Made by a program: the position numbers and the translations under genes. A stretch of DNA of 64,000 nt from Hevea brasiliensis (Eukaryota; Streptophyta; Magnoliopsida; Malpighiales; Euphorbiaceae), in the NCBI RefSeq assembly GCF_030052815.1, contig NC_079502.1:62001-126000 (forward strand), written 5' to 3'. Positions 22,400 through 34,038 of this stretch are shown one piece after another. The notes under the pieces are model-generated. The model saw nothing but the letters and a program-made list of their open reading frames with translations. It was not told the DNA's origin and did no database searches. Positions within the stretch are counted from its first letter, which is position 1. Each line of letters opens with the position of its first letter.

Positions 22400-24499
22400 T
22401 GTTAGTAGTATGCCCTAGAGCATATCATTTAGTATGTATCTTGTATATATTTTTATTAATAAAAGGCATTTCCACTTTTCCGTTTACATAATATATTTAT
22501 GTGTAATAGAAAAGGTCCATTGATATTTTGTTAGAAATATTATTCTTAAGTTGTTAAGAATATGAGTGACAATATTTCTAGCACAAAGTATCATAAATAG
22601 GTTCACAATCGAGGATACTTCATAATAAGGACATGACTTATCCAGAAAGATTGTATTCATGTTTGTTCCCAAGTTATTTATATGAGATATAAATAAGATG
22701 GAATGGTGAGTCTCATGCCATATGACAAACATGATAGGCACTTATAAATGATAAGTAGGCCGAACCAGTGACACTTATGACAAGCACATGAAGTTTACTC
22801 TTGTCAATGTTTTGTCATAAATCATATTAGTGCATATAATCTTTAGACCTGAGATATACAGTTATCTTGTATATAGGTAGTTTGAGTTTGATCGCTTTCA
22901 TACTTGTGCGTGTATGGGTATATGGGCATCTGTTGGCTCCTACTAGTTATATATGGAGGTAGATGTTGATCAAGATGGAATCTGTTCCTCTAAGTAAATA
23001 GAGATAAAATCCTATGTTCATTTAATTGTTCTTGATGTTTCAAGTTCTGGCCGGAGACAGATAGATTTATTGAAAAGAGTTTACGATGAGAAAATCTTTT
23101 AATCAAGAACTGGAATTAAAAGAGAACATAATATTCATAGCAAATGGAGTTTGACATAAACCATGACTCCAGCTTGAGTTGGGATTTTGTAACAGAGAGA
23201 TTCTAGTGCATGGTAACATATGATTATAGGTTCATTTAAGGTAAACCTTATTACTAATTGGGTGGCCATGGCATGCTATGCTAGGTGTTAACCATGGTCT
23301 ATGAGGTTCATAAAATGATTTAGAGAAATCATTTATGGTAAGAAAGAGTTCTGATGATATTAAGAGTTGATATCATGTCTCATTGCCAATTAGTGATGAG
23401 CCTAGTAAGTCACACACATACACAAGTTATCACCTATTTAAATATGATTTAATTAATTAATTAATTAAAGAGTTTAATTGATTAATTAAATAGGTTTGGT
23501 TTGCAATTAAATTGCAAAGTCCCTAGCATGACTTGAAACCAAATCTAGATTATTGGATCGGTAGTATAAAGTAAATTTATATTTAAAGTGTTTAAATATG
23601 AATTTAATTAATGAGATATTAATTAATATAGATTAATTAATTAATTTTTATTTGATAGAAATTAATTAGAAGAAGAAAATAATTATTTTGGGTTAAGAAC
23701 TCAAAATTAAGACACAGGGACATTTTGGTCATTTTGCAGTGTGACACATGACATCATGAGATGGTGACACATGGGATTACACATAAGCTTGCCAAATGTT
23801 TTTTAATCATGTAAGATGATTAAAATCAAGATTAAATATAGGTTTGACACTTGGCACAATGTGATTGGGTCACTTAAACCTAGAGCTAATCAAAGGGTGA
23901 CATGTGGCAAGGGTTTAATGTGTTAACCTAGCTATTTAAGTGTTGTTATGAGAAAATAAAACACAACCAGCAGCCACACTCCTTTGTCACGCCACTTTGA
24001 GGGTTTTCATCTCTTCTTCTTCATCTCTTATCAATTCAAAGAGATTAGCCATCAATCTCTTGAATTAAGAACACTAGAAATTGTTTCTAGTGTCCTGTTT
24101 ACATCTCTAATATCTTAAAAGGCAGAACTTGAATTTCTAATTAATAGAAAAAGCTTTAGAAGCTGTTCAAGGGCTGCCATAGGTGTTCTTGGTGTGGACA
24201 AGCTAGAGGGACAACATCGGTGTCACGAAGACGAATCTCAAAGGCGCGGACACTGCGATTGCATCAAGAGGTTAGTGTAATCGTTCTTGATTTAATCTAG
24301 GGTTCTAAAATTAATCTGATTAATTTTAAAATCTTAAATGGCAAATACAGATCCAAAAATATATTAAAAGAGTTTTAATATATTGTTTATCATTGAAATC
24401 AAATAGATAAAAATAATCTTGCATGATGCATGTGACCCTATGTGAAAATTTTTGAATTCAATGGTATAAACTTGTGTTTTTCACGCTTCCGTTCCTTCA
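22400..24499 (+). repeat. 5' LTR of the copia element
   Basis: Starts TGTTAGTAGTATGCCC and ends CGTTCCTTCA. It differs from the 3' copy by few substitutions and small indels, for example near 22880, 22900 and 24220. A TATTTAAG sequence near 23932 could be a TATA box for the element's transcript; that is inference. Confidence 0.93.
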
Positions 24500-24501
24500 A
24501 T

Positions 24502-24515
24502 TGGTATCAGAGCCA
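24502..24515 (+). other. Primer-binding site of the copia element
   Basis: TGGTATCAGAGCCA, two bases after the LTR, complementary to initiator methionine tRNA. Confidence 0.88.
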
Positions 24516-24764
24516 CTATATTTGCCATTTAGATTGATGTTTATATGATTTAATTGTGTGTTTGATCATGAGATCAAAAGTTTATTGCTGGTTGCAAAGT
24601 CAAGGTGGCGGCACAAATGATGAACACCATGGTGTGCATGGTTGATGCATCACAATGGTGTGCAAAGGTAAATGGATGGTGAATGTGCAATTGTTGTATG
24701 ATCTAAGATCCATTTTATGTCTAATTAAATTGTTTAATTAGAATTTTTATCACACAATTAAATT

Positions 24765-25100
24765 ATGATTCAAATCAGAATTTTAAAAATTGTTTGAATG
24801 TGATTCAAATCTGAATTTTAAAAGTTGTTTGAATGTGATTCAAATCTGAATTTTTAAAGTTGTTTGAATCATATTTAAATCTGATTTTTTAAAATTGATT
24901 GAATAAAATTCAGATCTGATTTTTTAAAAAATATTTGAATGTGATTCAAATCTGATTTTTTAAAAAATGTTTGAATGTGATTCAAATCTGAATTTTTAAA
25001 GTTGTTTGAATGTGATTCAAATCTGAATTTTTAAATTTATTTGAATCATATTCAAATCTGAATTTTTAAATTTATTTGAATCATATTCAAATCTGGATTT
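24765..25100 (+). repeat. Tandem repeat of about 37 bp in the copia leader
   Basis: About nine imperfect copies of a unit built from gtgattcaaatctgaattttt and ttgtttgaat, in the long untranslated leader between primer site and gag. Units vary in the run of T/A and in gtgattc versus catattc. No coding frame is kept through it. It is a length-variable tract within the element, not a CRISPR array. Confidence 0.8.
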
Positions 25101-26279
25101 TTAAGTTGAATATGAGATATTCAATTTAATTTAAGTATGTATGTTTTATTTAATTGTTAAATAGTGATATGCATGATGGATGATCATGGACTATAAAAGA
25201 CCAATGTGATTGGATTTATTTCTTTTATGTTTCTTTGGGATTGTAAATTAATTAATTTATTTTAATTATTTTGGGCATGTATTATTAAGTTTGTAATAAT
25301 TTTTGGGTTGTAATTTCATTTATTTAAGTTCTTGTAAATTCGCCTTGGTATGTCAAGGATTACTATGTAATATTGGATTGCAAGAAGTTCAAGGAGGTCA
25401 AGAGCATTGGTGGGACCAGTGGGAGGAATTCAAGATCAAGTGTTGATTATGTACTCCTTCAGCAACTCTTGTAAAATGAATGAATGAATGAAATGCACCT
25501 AGGAATGCCCTGATTCAATTCTTGGTGGCTCAGAATTGAATCCCTTAGAAAGTCCATGATCATACCATATTTACTGCTTATCCATGAATGCATGAGATGT
25601 ATGGAAATGTATGCAATTATATGATATATGCATGCTAAATGGATAATGTGCAAAGTGAGACCTTAATAGTAATTAGAATGACCATAAAATCTTCTAAACA
25701 AATGATTATGTTGGAAATGCTATAATTAAAGTAATTATAACATAGGCCCTCCATTGGGGCAATTATTTTAAGAAATTTTAAATAGTTGCATGAGATGCAA
25801 TTAATTTAAGAGATTTTCTTAAGAATAATTGTTAAGCATGAGATGTTGTAAATATGTAAATGGTTTAGTGGCCAATATTGGATGTACCTGAGGACATTAA
25901 AATTATTTGCATAATTCTCGCTCAATGGGATCAACTTAACTAATGCAAGATAAGTCAATAATGGATGTACCTGAGATTTTGAGCATTAGGGGCTAGGTAA
26001 AGGATTGAACCTCACATGAGATGTGATGGGCAAAGAGTTGCTCACTTATAGTTTATTGTAATTCCAATAATGGATGTACGAGGATGATCAATAGAATTAT
26101 AAGAATTCAATCACCTAGAAATCCATCCAACTAGGATTTAGTTTTCTACTTTGGAAGTGTAGGATTCGCTAAGTTAGTGGGAGGACCAATTTGATTAAAA
26201 GACCATAATCATTTTGGTTAATTACATGATATATTTACTAATTAATCTGGTTATTTTCTGCGATTAATTTTCGATAAAA

Positions 26280-27089
26280 ATGAGCACAAAACAACCACCA
26301 CCATCCAATATCCTTGCAAGCATACTTGATCACATGAGGTTGACAGGACCTAATCATGCGATTGGCTAAGAAATTTGAAACTTGTCCTGAACCTTGAACA
26401 TATAGGATATGTTCTAGATTCAAATGTTCCTGGTCCCTTACCTCCAAAGGCCACACAAGAGGAACATGAAACTTTGGACAAGTGAAAGGAGCATGATATG
26501 AGAGCTAAGTGTTACATGCTTGCTACCATGAGTAATGAATTCTGAAGCAACATGAGAACATGCAGTGCGAGTGAGATCCTCCTTCACCTACAAGAGTTGT
26601 ATGGTGAGCACAGCGAGAATGCTAGGTATGAGATATCTAGGCAAATATTCCATATGAGGATGTCGAGGGACGAATGTTGGGGATCATGTCCACAAGATGA
26701 TTAATTGGTGATTGAGCGGTTGGAACATCTTGACTTCAACATGGATTTCCAACTACAGACGGATTTGATCCTTGATCCTTCCTGGTCTTTTGGGAAATTT
26801 TGTGACAAATTTCCATATGACTCAACAGGAATGCACCTTAGCTGGTTTACTCAACATGCTGGTTATTGCCCAAAAGAATATGCTAGGCAATAAAGGAAAA
26901 GAGGTAGCTTTGGTTGCATCTTTTTCTGCTGGAAAGTCCAACAAGAAGAAGGGCAATAAGAAAAAGAAACGTCAGATTCCTGGTCCTTCCAAGAAAATAG
27001 CTAAACAGAAAAGGAAGACTAAAGCTGATGGTGGCAAAGGAAAGTGTTTCCACTGCTAATAGGAAAGTGTTTCCATTGGCAACAGGAAA
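26280..27089 (+). pseudogene. Copia gag (degenerate)
   Basis: Starts at ATG 26280 (MSTKQPPPSNILASILDHMR) after a leader of about 1.76 kb. A one-base loss near 26360 gives the stop TAA at 26367-26369. Later fragments appear in different frames: a Lys-rich region SNKKKGNKKKK near 26940 and the start of the zinc knuckle KCFHC at 27044. The knuckle is spoiled by four copies of a 23-bp repeat. The upstream part shows a gag-like Leu/Met-rich region only in pieces. Confidence 0.75.
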
Positions 27090-27129
27090 GTGTTTCTATT
27101 GCCAGTAAGAAAGTGTTTCCACTGGCCAG
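27038..27129 (+). repeat. Four 23-bp tandem copies across the copia zinc knuckle
   Basis: Units at 27038-27060, 27061-27083, 27084-27106 and 27107-27129, each based on aggaaagtgtttccattggc with one to five differences. The unit encodes part of the knuckle (Lys-Cys-Phe-His). Three extra units add 69 bases, a multiple of three, so the outer frame is kept, but stops occur inside. Confidence 0.9.
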
Positions 27130-29580
27130 AGTGTAACAATCTAAATGAATGCAATGCCATGGTGAAAACCAACTCAAGTTCAAAATATTTTTGGCACTTA
27201 AGGTTATGTCATGTTGCAGAAGATAGGATTGCAAAACTGGAGAAAATAGGGATTCTATCCTCATTGGGCTCTGAGCTTACTCCAACTTGTGAATCTTGCC
27301 TTCAGGGCAAAATGACTAGATCACCCTTTGTTAGACAGGGGCTAAGAGCTGAAAATATTTTGGAGCTAATACATAGTGATGTATGTGGTCCATTTAAAGA
27401 AATGACTGGAGGGGGTTTTCATTATTTTATTACCTTTACTGATGATAAATCAAGGTTTGGGTATTTGTATTTGATGAAATACAAATATGAATCTTTTGAA
27501 AAGTTCAAAGAATTTAAATCTGAAGTAGAAAATCAAACAGGAAAGAATATTAAAGCTCTTCGATCAGATCGTGGAGGTGAATATTTGAGTACTGAATTTG
27601 ATGAATACTTGAGAGAGCATGGCATTGTTTCTCAGCTGACTCCTCCAGGAACGCCACAGCTGAATGGTGTATCTGAAAGGAGAAATCGTACCCTATTGGA
27701 TATGGTACGTAGTATGATGAACTATACTGATATACCAATCTTCTTTTGGGGATTTGCATTAGAATCGGCTTTGTATATTCTGATTAGGATTCCATCAAAA
27801 TCAGTTTCTTCCACACCTTATGAGATATGGCATGGAAGAAAACCAAGTCTTAAGCATGTTAAGATTTGGGGTTGTCCAGCTTATATCAAAAAGCTGAACA
27901 CTAATAAATTGGAGACCAGATCAGAAAAAGGTCGATTTGTTGGATATCCAAAAGATAGTTTTGGATATTATTTTATTTGCCTACTTCACAAAAGGTTATT
28001 ATAAGTAGAGATGCCACATTTCTTGAACAACAGTTTGTTCAAGAAGGAGGCAAAGGAAGGCAAATGGAGTTAGAATTGGAGAATTCTGACCAACCAACAC
28101 ATCAGATGGATATAGATCCATCTAGTCAACCTATACCCGTTGATGAAACATCTACAAATTGTTCCTCGTAGAACAACGGTATCTCACCCACCAGTGAGAT
28201 ATGGTTTTCTTCATGAAGAAGAACAAGAGTTGTCTACTCATGAAGAAGTAGATCATGGAGATGATCCACTTACCTATGAAGAAGCTATATCAGATATAGA
28301 CTCTTCAAAATGGATTGATGCTATGAAATCCGAGATTGATTCCATGTATAAGAATCAAGTTTGGGATCTTGTTGACCCACCTGAAGGTATTGTACCTATA
28401 GGGAACAAATGGGTTTTCAAGAAGAAAATTGGTTCTGATGGAAAGGTAGAGACCTATAAAGCAAGGCTAGTAGCGAAAGGGTTTCGCCAAAGGCAAGGAA
28501 TCGACTATGAGGAGACTTTCTCACCTGTTGCCATGCTTAAATCAATTAGGATTTTATTAGCAATAGCTGCGTACTATGATTATGAGATTTGGCAGATGGA
28601 TGTCAAAACAGTTTTCTCAATGGATACATTGAAGAAAACATTTTCATGGAACAGCCTAGGGGATTTGAATCCCAAGATGGTTCCAAGGTATGCAAGCTAA
28701 AGCGATCCATTTATGGGTTGAAACAAGCTTCGAGGAGTTGGAACATCCATTTTGATGAAGCCATTAAATCCTTTGGTTTTATCAAAAATGAGGATGAGCC
28801 ATGTGTATATAAGAAGGTTAGTGACAAGTCTATCACTTTCCTTGTCTTATATGTGGATGACATCTTGTTGATGGGTAATGACACAGGTATGTTGATGACT
28901 ATAAAGGTATGTTTGTCAAATACATTCTCCATGAAAGACTTAGGGGAGGCAACCTATATTCTTGGGATTCGCATCTATAGAGATAGAGCGAAACAAATAA
29001 TTGGTTTATCCCAAAGTCTATACTTGGAAAAGGTGTTAAAGAGGTTTAACATGCTTGATTCCAAGAGAGGATTGTTACCAGTGAGACATGGTATCCATCT
29101 TTCTAAAGAGATGTCTCCAAAGACACCTGAAGAAAGAGATAAGATGGCCAGGATTCCATATGCTTCGGCTATTGGAAGTATAATGTATGCAATGTTGTGT
29201 ACTAGGCCGGATATCGCATATCTTTGTTAGTTTGACTAGCGGTATCAATCCAATCGAGTTTGGAACAACTGGATAGTCACAAGAATATCCTTAAGTACTT
29301 GAGAAGAACTAAGGATTTATTCTTGATTTATGGAGGTGGAGACTTGCAATTGGATGGTTATACTGATTCTGATTTCCAATTAGATATTGATGATAGAAAG
29401 TCTACCTCTAGATATGTGTTCATTTGTAATGGAGGTGCAGTCAGTTGGAAGAGTTCCAAGCGAGCACGATTGCAGATTCCACTACGAGGTGAGTATATTC
29501 TTTGCATCGAGATCTTTGCAAAGGAAGGCTGTTTGGATAAAGAAGTTCGTGATGAGAACTTACAGTAGTTCCTTCCATTG
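27130..29580 (+). pseudogene. Copia pol (integrase, RT, RNase H; frameshifted)
   Basis: Open from the repeats to 28004: a pre-integrase zinc finger (WHLRLCH...CESCLQGK, about 27190-27310), then the integrase core with HSD, FTDD and NGVSERRNR. The frame shifts near 27978 and again before 28140. Reverse transcriptase starts about 28310 (NKWVFKKK), loses one base near 28616, and continues to the catalytic YVDD at 28850-28861. It shifts again near 29226. The RNase H-like part runs about 29330-29500 (GYTDSDF, RKSTSRYVF). About four single-base shifts make it non-functional. Confidence 0.9.
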
Positions 29581-29855
29581 AGTCGTGGTTCCACTACTGC
29601 GTGACAACAATGGAGCGATCCATCTGAGCTAAGGAACTAAGGTCTCACCCAAAATCCAAACACATAGAAAGGCACTACCACATTATCAGAGATATAGTTG
29701 GGCAAGGCGATATAGCCATGCAGAAAAAATAACATCAGCTGAAAAAATCCAGCTGATCCATTCACTAAGCCTATGTCACAAGCTCAGTTAGACTGACATC
29801 TTGAGAAGATGGGTCTAAGGTATTGTAATGAATGGCTCTAGTGCTAGTGGGAGAT

Positions 29856-31959
29856 TGTTAGTAGTATGCCCTAGAGCATATCATTTAGTATGTATCTTGT
29901 ATATATTTTTATTAATAAAAGGCATTTTCACTTTTCCGTTTACATAATATATTTACGTGTAATAGAAAAGGTCCATTGATATTTTGTTAGAAATATTATT
30001 CTTAAGTTATTAAGAATATGAGTGACAATATTTCTAGCACAAAGTATCATAAATAGGTTCACAATCGAGGATACTTCATAATAAGGACATGACTTATCCA
30101 GAAAGATTGTATTCATGTTTGTTCCCAAGTTATTTATATGAGATATAAATAAGATGGAATGGTGAGTCTCATGCCATATGACAAACATGATAGGCACTTA
30201 TAAATGATAAGTAGGCCGAACCAGTGACACTTATGACAAGCACATGGAGTTTACTCTTATCAATGTTTTGTCATAAATCATATCAATGCATATAATCTTT
30301 AGACCTGAGATAGCACAGTTATCTTGTATATAGGTAGTTTGAGTTTGATACTGCTTTCATACTTGTACTGTGTATGGGTATATGGGCATGTGTTGGCTCC
30401 TACTAGTTATATATGGAGGTAGATGTTGATCAAGATGGATCTGTTCCTCTAAGTAAATAGAGATAAAATCCTATGTTCATTTAATTGTTCTTGATGTTTC
30501 AAGTTCCTGGCCAGGACAGATAGATTTATTCAGAAAAGAGTTTCTGATGAGAAAATCTTTTAATCAAGAACTGGAATTAAAAGAGAACATAATATTCATA
30601 GCAAATGGAGTTTGACATAAACTATGACTCCAGCTTGAGTTGGGATTTTGTAACAGAGAGATTCTAGTGCATGGTAACATATGATTATAGGTTCATTTAA
30701 GGTAAACCTTATTACTAATTGGGTGGCCATGGCATGCTATGCTAGGTGTTAACCATGGTCTATGAGGTTCATAAAATGATTTAGAGAAATCATTTATGGT
30801 AAGAAAGAGTTCTAATGATATTAAGAGTTGATATCATGTCTCATTGCCAATTAGTGATGAGCCTAGTAAGTCACACACATACACAAGTTATCACCTATTT
30901 AAATATGATTTAATTAATTAATTAAAGAGTTTAATTGATTAATTAAATAGGTTTGGTTTGCAATTAAATTGCAAAGTCCCTAGCATGACTTGAAATCAAA
31001 TCTAGATTATTGGATGTGTAGTATAAATTAAATTTATATTTAAAGTGTTTAAATATGAATTTAATTAATGAGAAATTAATTAATAGAGATTAATTAATTA
31101 ATTTATATTTGATATAAATTAATTAGAAGAAGAAAATAATTATTTTGAGTTAAGAACTCAAAATTAAGACACAGGGGCATTTTGATCATTTTGCAGTGTG
31201 ACACGTGGCACCATGAGATGGTGACACATGGGATTACACATAAGCTTGCCAAATGTTTTTTAATCATGTAAGATGATTAAAATTAAGATTAAATATAGGT
31301 TTGACACTTGGCACAATGTGATTGGGTCACTTAAACCTAGAGCTAATCAAAGGGTGACATGTGGCAAGGGTTTAATGTGTTAACCTAGCTATTTAAGTGT
31401 TGTTATGAGAAAATAAAACACAACCAGCAGCCACACTCCTTTGTCACGCCACTTTGAGGGTTTTCATCTCTTCTTCTTCATCTCTTATCAATTCAAAGAG
31501 ATTAGCCATCAATCTCTTGAATTAAGAACACTAGAAATTGTTTCTAGTGTCCTGTTTACATCTCTAATCTCTTAAAAGGCAGAACTTGAATTTCTAATTA
31601 ATAGAAAAAGCTTTAGAAGCTGTTCAAGGGCTGCCATAGGTGTTCTTGGTGTGGACAAGCTAGAGGGACAACATCTGGTGTCCTGAAGACGAATCTCAAA
31701 GGCGCAGACACGCTCTAGTGCATCAAGAGGTTAGTGTAATCGTTCTTGATTTAATCTAGGGTTCTAAAATTAATCTGATTAATTTTAAAATCTTAAATGG
31801 CAAATACAGATCCAAAAACATATTAAAAGAGTTTTAATATGTTGTTTATCATTGAAATCAAATAGATAAAAATAAATCTTGCATGATGCATGTGACCCTA
31901 GGTGAAAATTTTTGAATTCAATGGTATAAACTTGTGTTTTTCACGCTTCCGTTCCTTCA
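29856..31959 (+). repeat. 3' LTR of the copia element
   Basis: TGTTAG...CTTCA, preceded by the purine-rich gtgctagtgggagat (29841-29855) that would prime plus-strand synthesis. It is followed by the second GAGGT duplication and then by the resumed pol of chromovirus B. Confidence 0.93.
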
Positions 31960-31964
31960 GAGGT

Positions 31965-32238
31965 ATCGACCAGACCCATTTCATGTACTACCAGTGGAAG
32001 AAATTGAAGTGAATCCAGACCTCACATATGAGGAAGAACCCATAGTGATTCTGGCTTAATAGGTGAAGCAGCTACGGAACAAGCAGATACCTTTGGTAAA
32101 AGTGTTGTGGAACCATCATTCGGGCCAGGAGGCTACTTGGGAATGAGAGGAGGACATGAGGAGACAGCACCCACAGCTGTTCAGAGATTGATACCAGGTA
32201 AAATTTCGAGACGAAATTTATTTTAAGTGGGAGAGAAT
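31965..32238 (+). pseudogene. Chromovirus B pol end, chromodomain-like region and purine tract
   Basis: Reading picks up exactly where it stopped at 22394-22399. It encodes the end of the integrase (PDPFHVLPVEEI), then after two stops (TAATAG near 32057; relatives have Tyr-Glu) a chromodomain-like stretch (QLRNKQIPLVKVLW, QEATWE). Such domains are known to direct chromoviruses to heterochromatin. The purine tract aagtgggagagaat sits just before the 3' LTR. Confidence 0.8.
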
Positions 32239-34038
32239 TGTAACACCCCATTTGTATAGCCTGGTATATTTCATTATTCCGGTGACCGGTGTTGGTCCGG
32301 ACAATTAAGGGGATTAGAACCATACTTAAGACAACTGGAGAAGCTATAAACACAAATAATTAGTAATGTCCAATTAGTTAAGTATAAACAAGAAAAATAG
32401 AAAGAAGTTAAACGAGCCGAGAGTCACAGCGATGGGTGACCTTATCGGGAACGACTGCGAAGTCGTTTTAAACTCAAATTTCGAACCTTAAAATGTGACG
32501 CCGCTGTCCTTAGGACCCTTATAAACACAGTGGACAAGAGAAAATCACGAAAAAGAACTATTAAGCCAGTCAAATAATTAGGTTAGGGAGCCGGAAGAAA
32601 TATTGGATTATTTGCAAATCGAGAAGAACCGGCGAGGGGCAATTTGATCAATTGACCACGAGAGTGACTCGACCTAATCACATATAAAATCGGAGAAAAG
32701 AAAATTTTGGAATCGAGAATTAAATTAAAGAACTAATAAAAAAAATAAATAGAAAAAAAAAGAAAATAGAAAAGTTAAAAGGTGATGACATCATGCATGA
32801 CTTCATGCATGATGCCATAAAAACAATACTTAATATATTTATTTAATTGAGATTTTTGGGTCTTCCATAAGGATAAAAACAAAACAAAAGAAAAGAAAAA
32901 TAAAAATCAAAGTCTTCTTCCACCAAGCTTGCCGCCCTCACACACTCTCTCTCTCCCTCACCGTTGCAAACTCCATTAAAGCTTGTCTTCAAGCTTTGAA
33001 ACCCTCACTAAACCTCAACTTCTCCCATACTTGCTTCACAAAAACTTGTTCTAGTCACTTGGGAAGGAGCTTGAAAACAAAAAGAAAAAGAAAGAAATTC
33101 TTATTAAGCTTGATTCTTACATTTCTACATAAAAGGTTAGTAATCAAATTTGATAATTTGAGTTTGATTCTTACATTTCTAACTTATTAAGCTTGTAAAT
33201 AAACTTATAATGGAAAGAAAATTTGTTGAGGGATTATATAGAATTTTGGACAGCTAGGGTTTGGTTGGACAAAGCATAAATTTGTTTGAGCTAAACATGT
33301 TTGGAAGCTTAATTGAGTTAAGGGAGCATGTTTATAAGTGTTTAATTAGCTAAATGCAACAAATGACATGAATTAGGGTTTTGAACATTAGGGTTTAGAG
33401 ACAAAAAATGTGAAGAAGTGCTAAATGATGTCTTTGACATAGTTTAAGGTGAGAAATGATCATTTGTGACCTAATTAAGTGTGTTAGAAGTGTTTGAATC
33501 AAAGCCAAATTCGGATTGGGTATGCACCATGACCAAAAGTCAACTTTGAGGGACCAAAAATAGAATTTTACAAGTTCAATGGATATGGGACCAATTGGGG
33601 ATGAAAATAGGCACTAAATGACACAATTTTCATTCAGGAAGCCTGCCCAAAAAGTGACTAAAACCTAGTGAACAAAGTGGCCAAAGTCGGAAAATCGCAG
33701 GCTGCCTCTGCACAAACTGGCCAAATGAACAGTATTTGTTCATTTGGTCATAACTCGAGCTAGGGAGGTCAAAATGACCTGAAATTTTACCAGTGGTTAG
33801 ATGAGATATAGACCTAAAACCTTCATGAGTAACACAAACCCAAATTAAGCCATTAACCCAATCAAATTACTGAACAAAGTTGAACCACTGAATCTGCAGA
33901 ACTACAGATTTGCCATATGAACAGTAAAGTTTTAATGGCTATAACTCTCTCTAGAAAACTCCGATTTAGGCGATTCTTGAACCGATGGAAACCTAAGACA
34001 TAGTAGAACATTTCATATGAAGAAAATTAGACCAAATT

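Larger units (their letters stand above)
22400..31959 (+). mobile_element. Copia (Ty1) LTR retrotransposon inside the pol of chromovirus B
   Basis: Complete 9.56-kb element from TGTTAG to CTTCA, with the 5-bp duplication GAGGT at 22395-22399 and 31960-31964. LTRs are 22400-24499 and 29856-31959, about 2.1 kb each and almost identical. Integrase lies before RT, the copia order. The gag and pol frames are broken in several places. Near-identical LTRs mean a recent insertion despite the damaged genes. I do not assign a clade. Confidence 0.95.

Noticed and set aside
24765..25100. CRISPR-like array
   Set aside because: Plant nuclear copia leader; units are contiguous and variable, with no unique spacers.
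32996..33190. Small open frames inside LTRs as genes (also near 14729, 16039, 17322, 36464, 45012)
   Set aside because: They lie in non-coding LTR DNA, are not kept between LTR copies, and show no domain or codon pattern.
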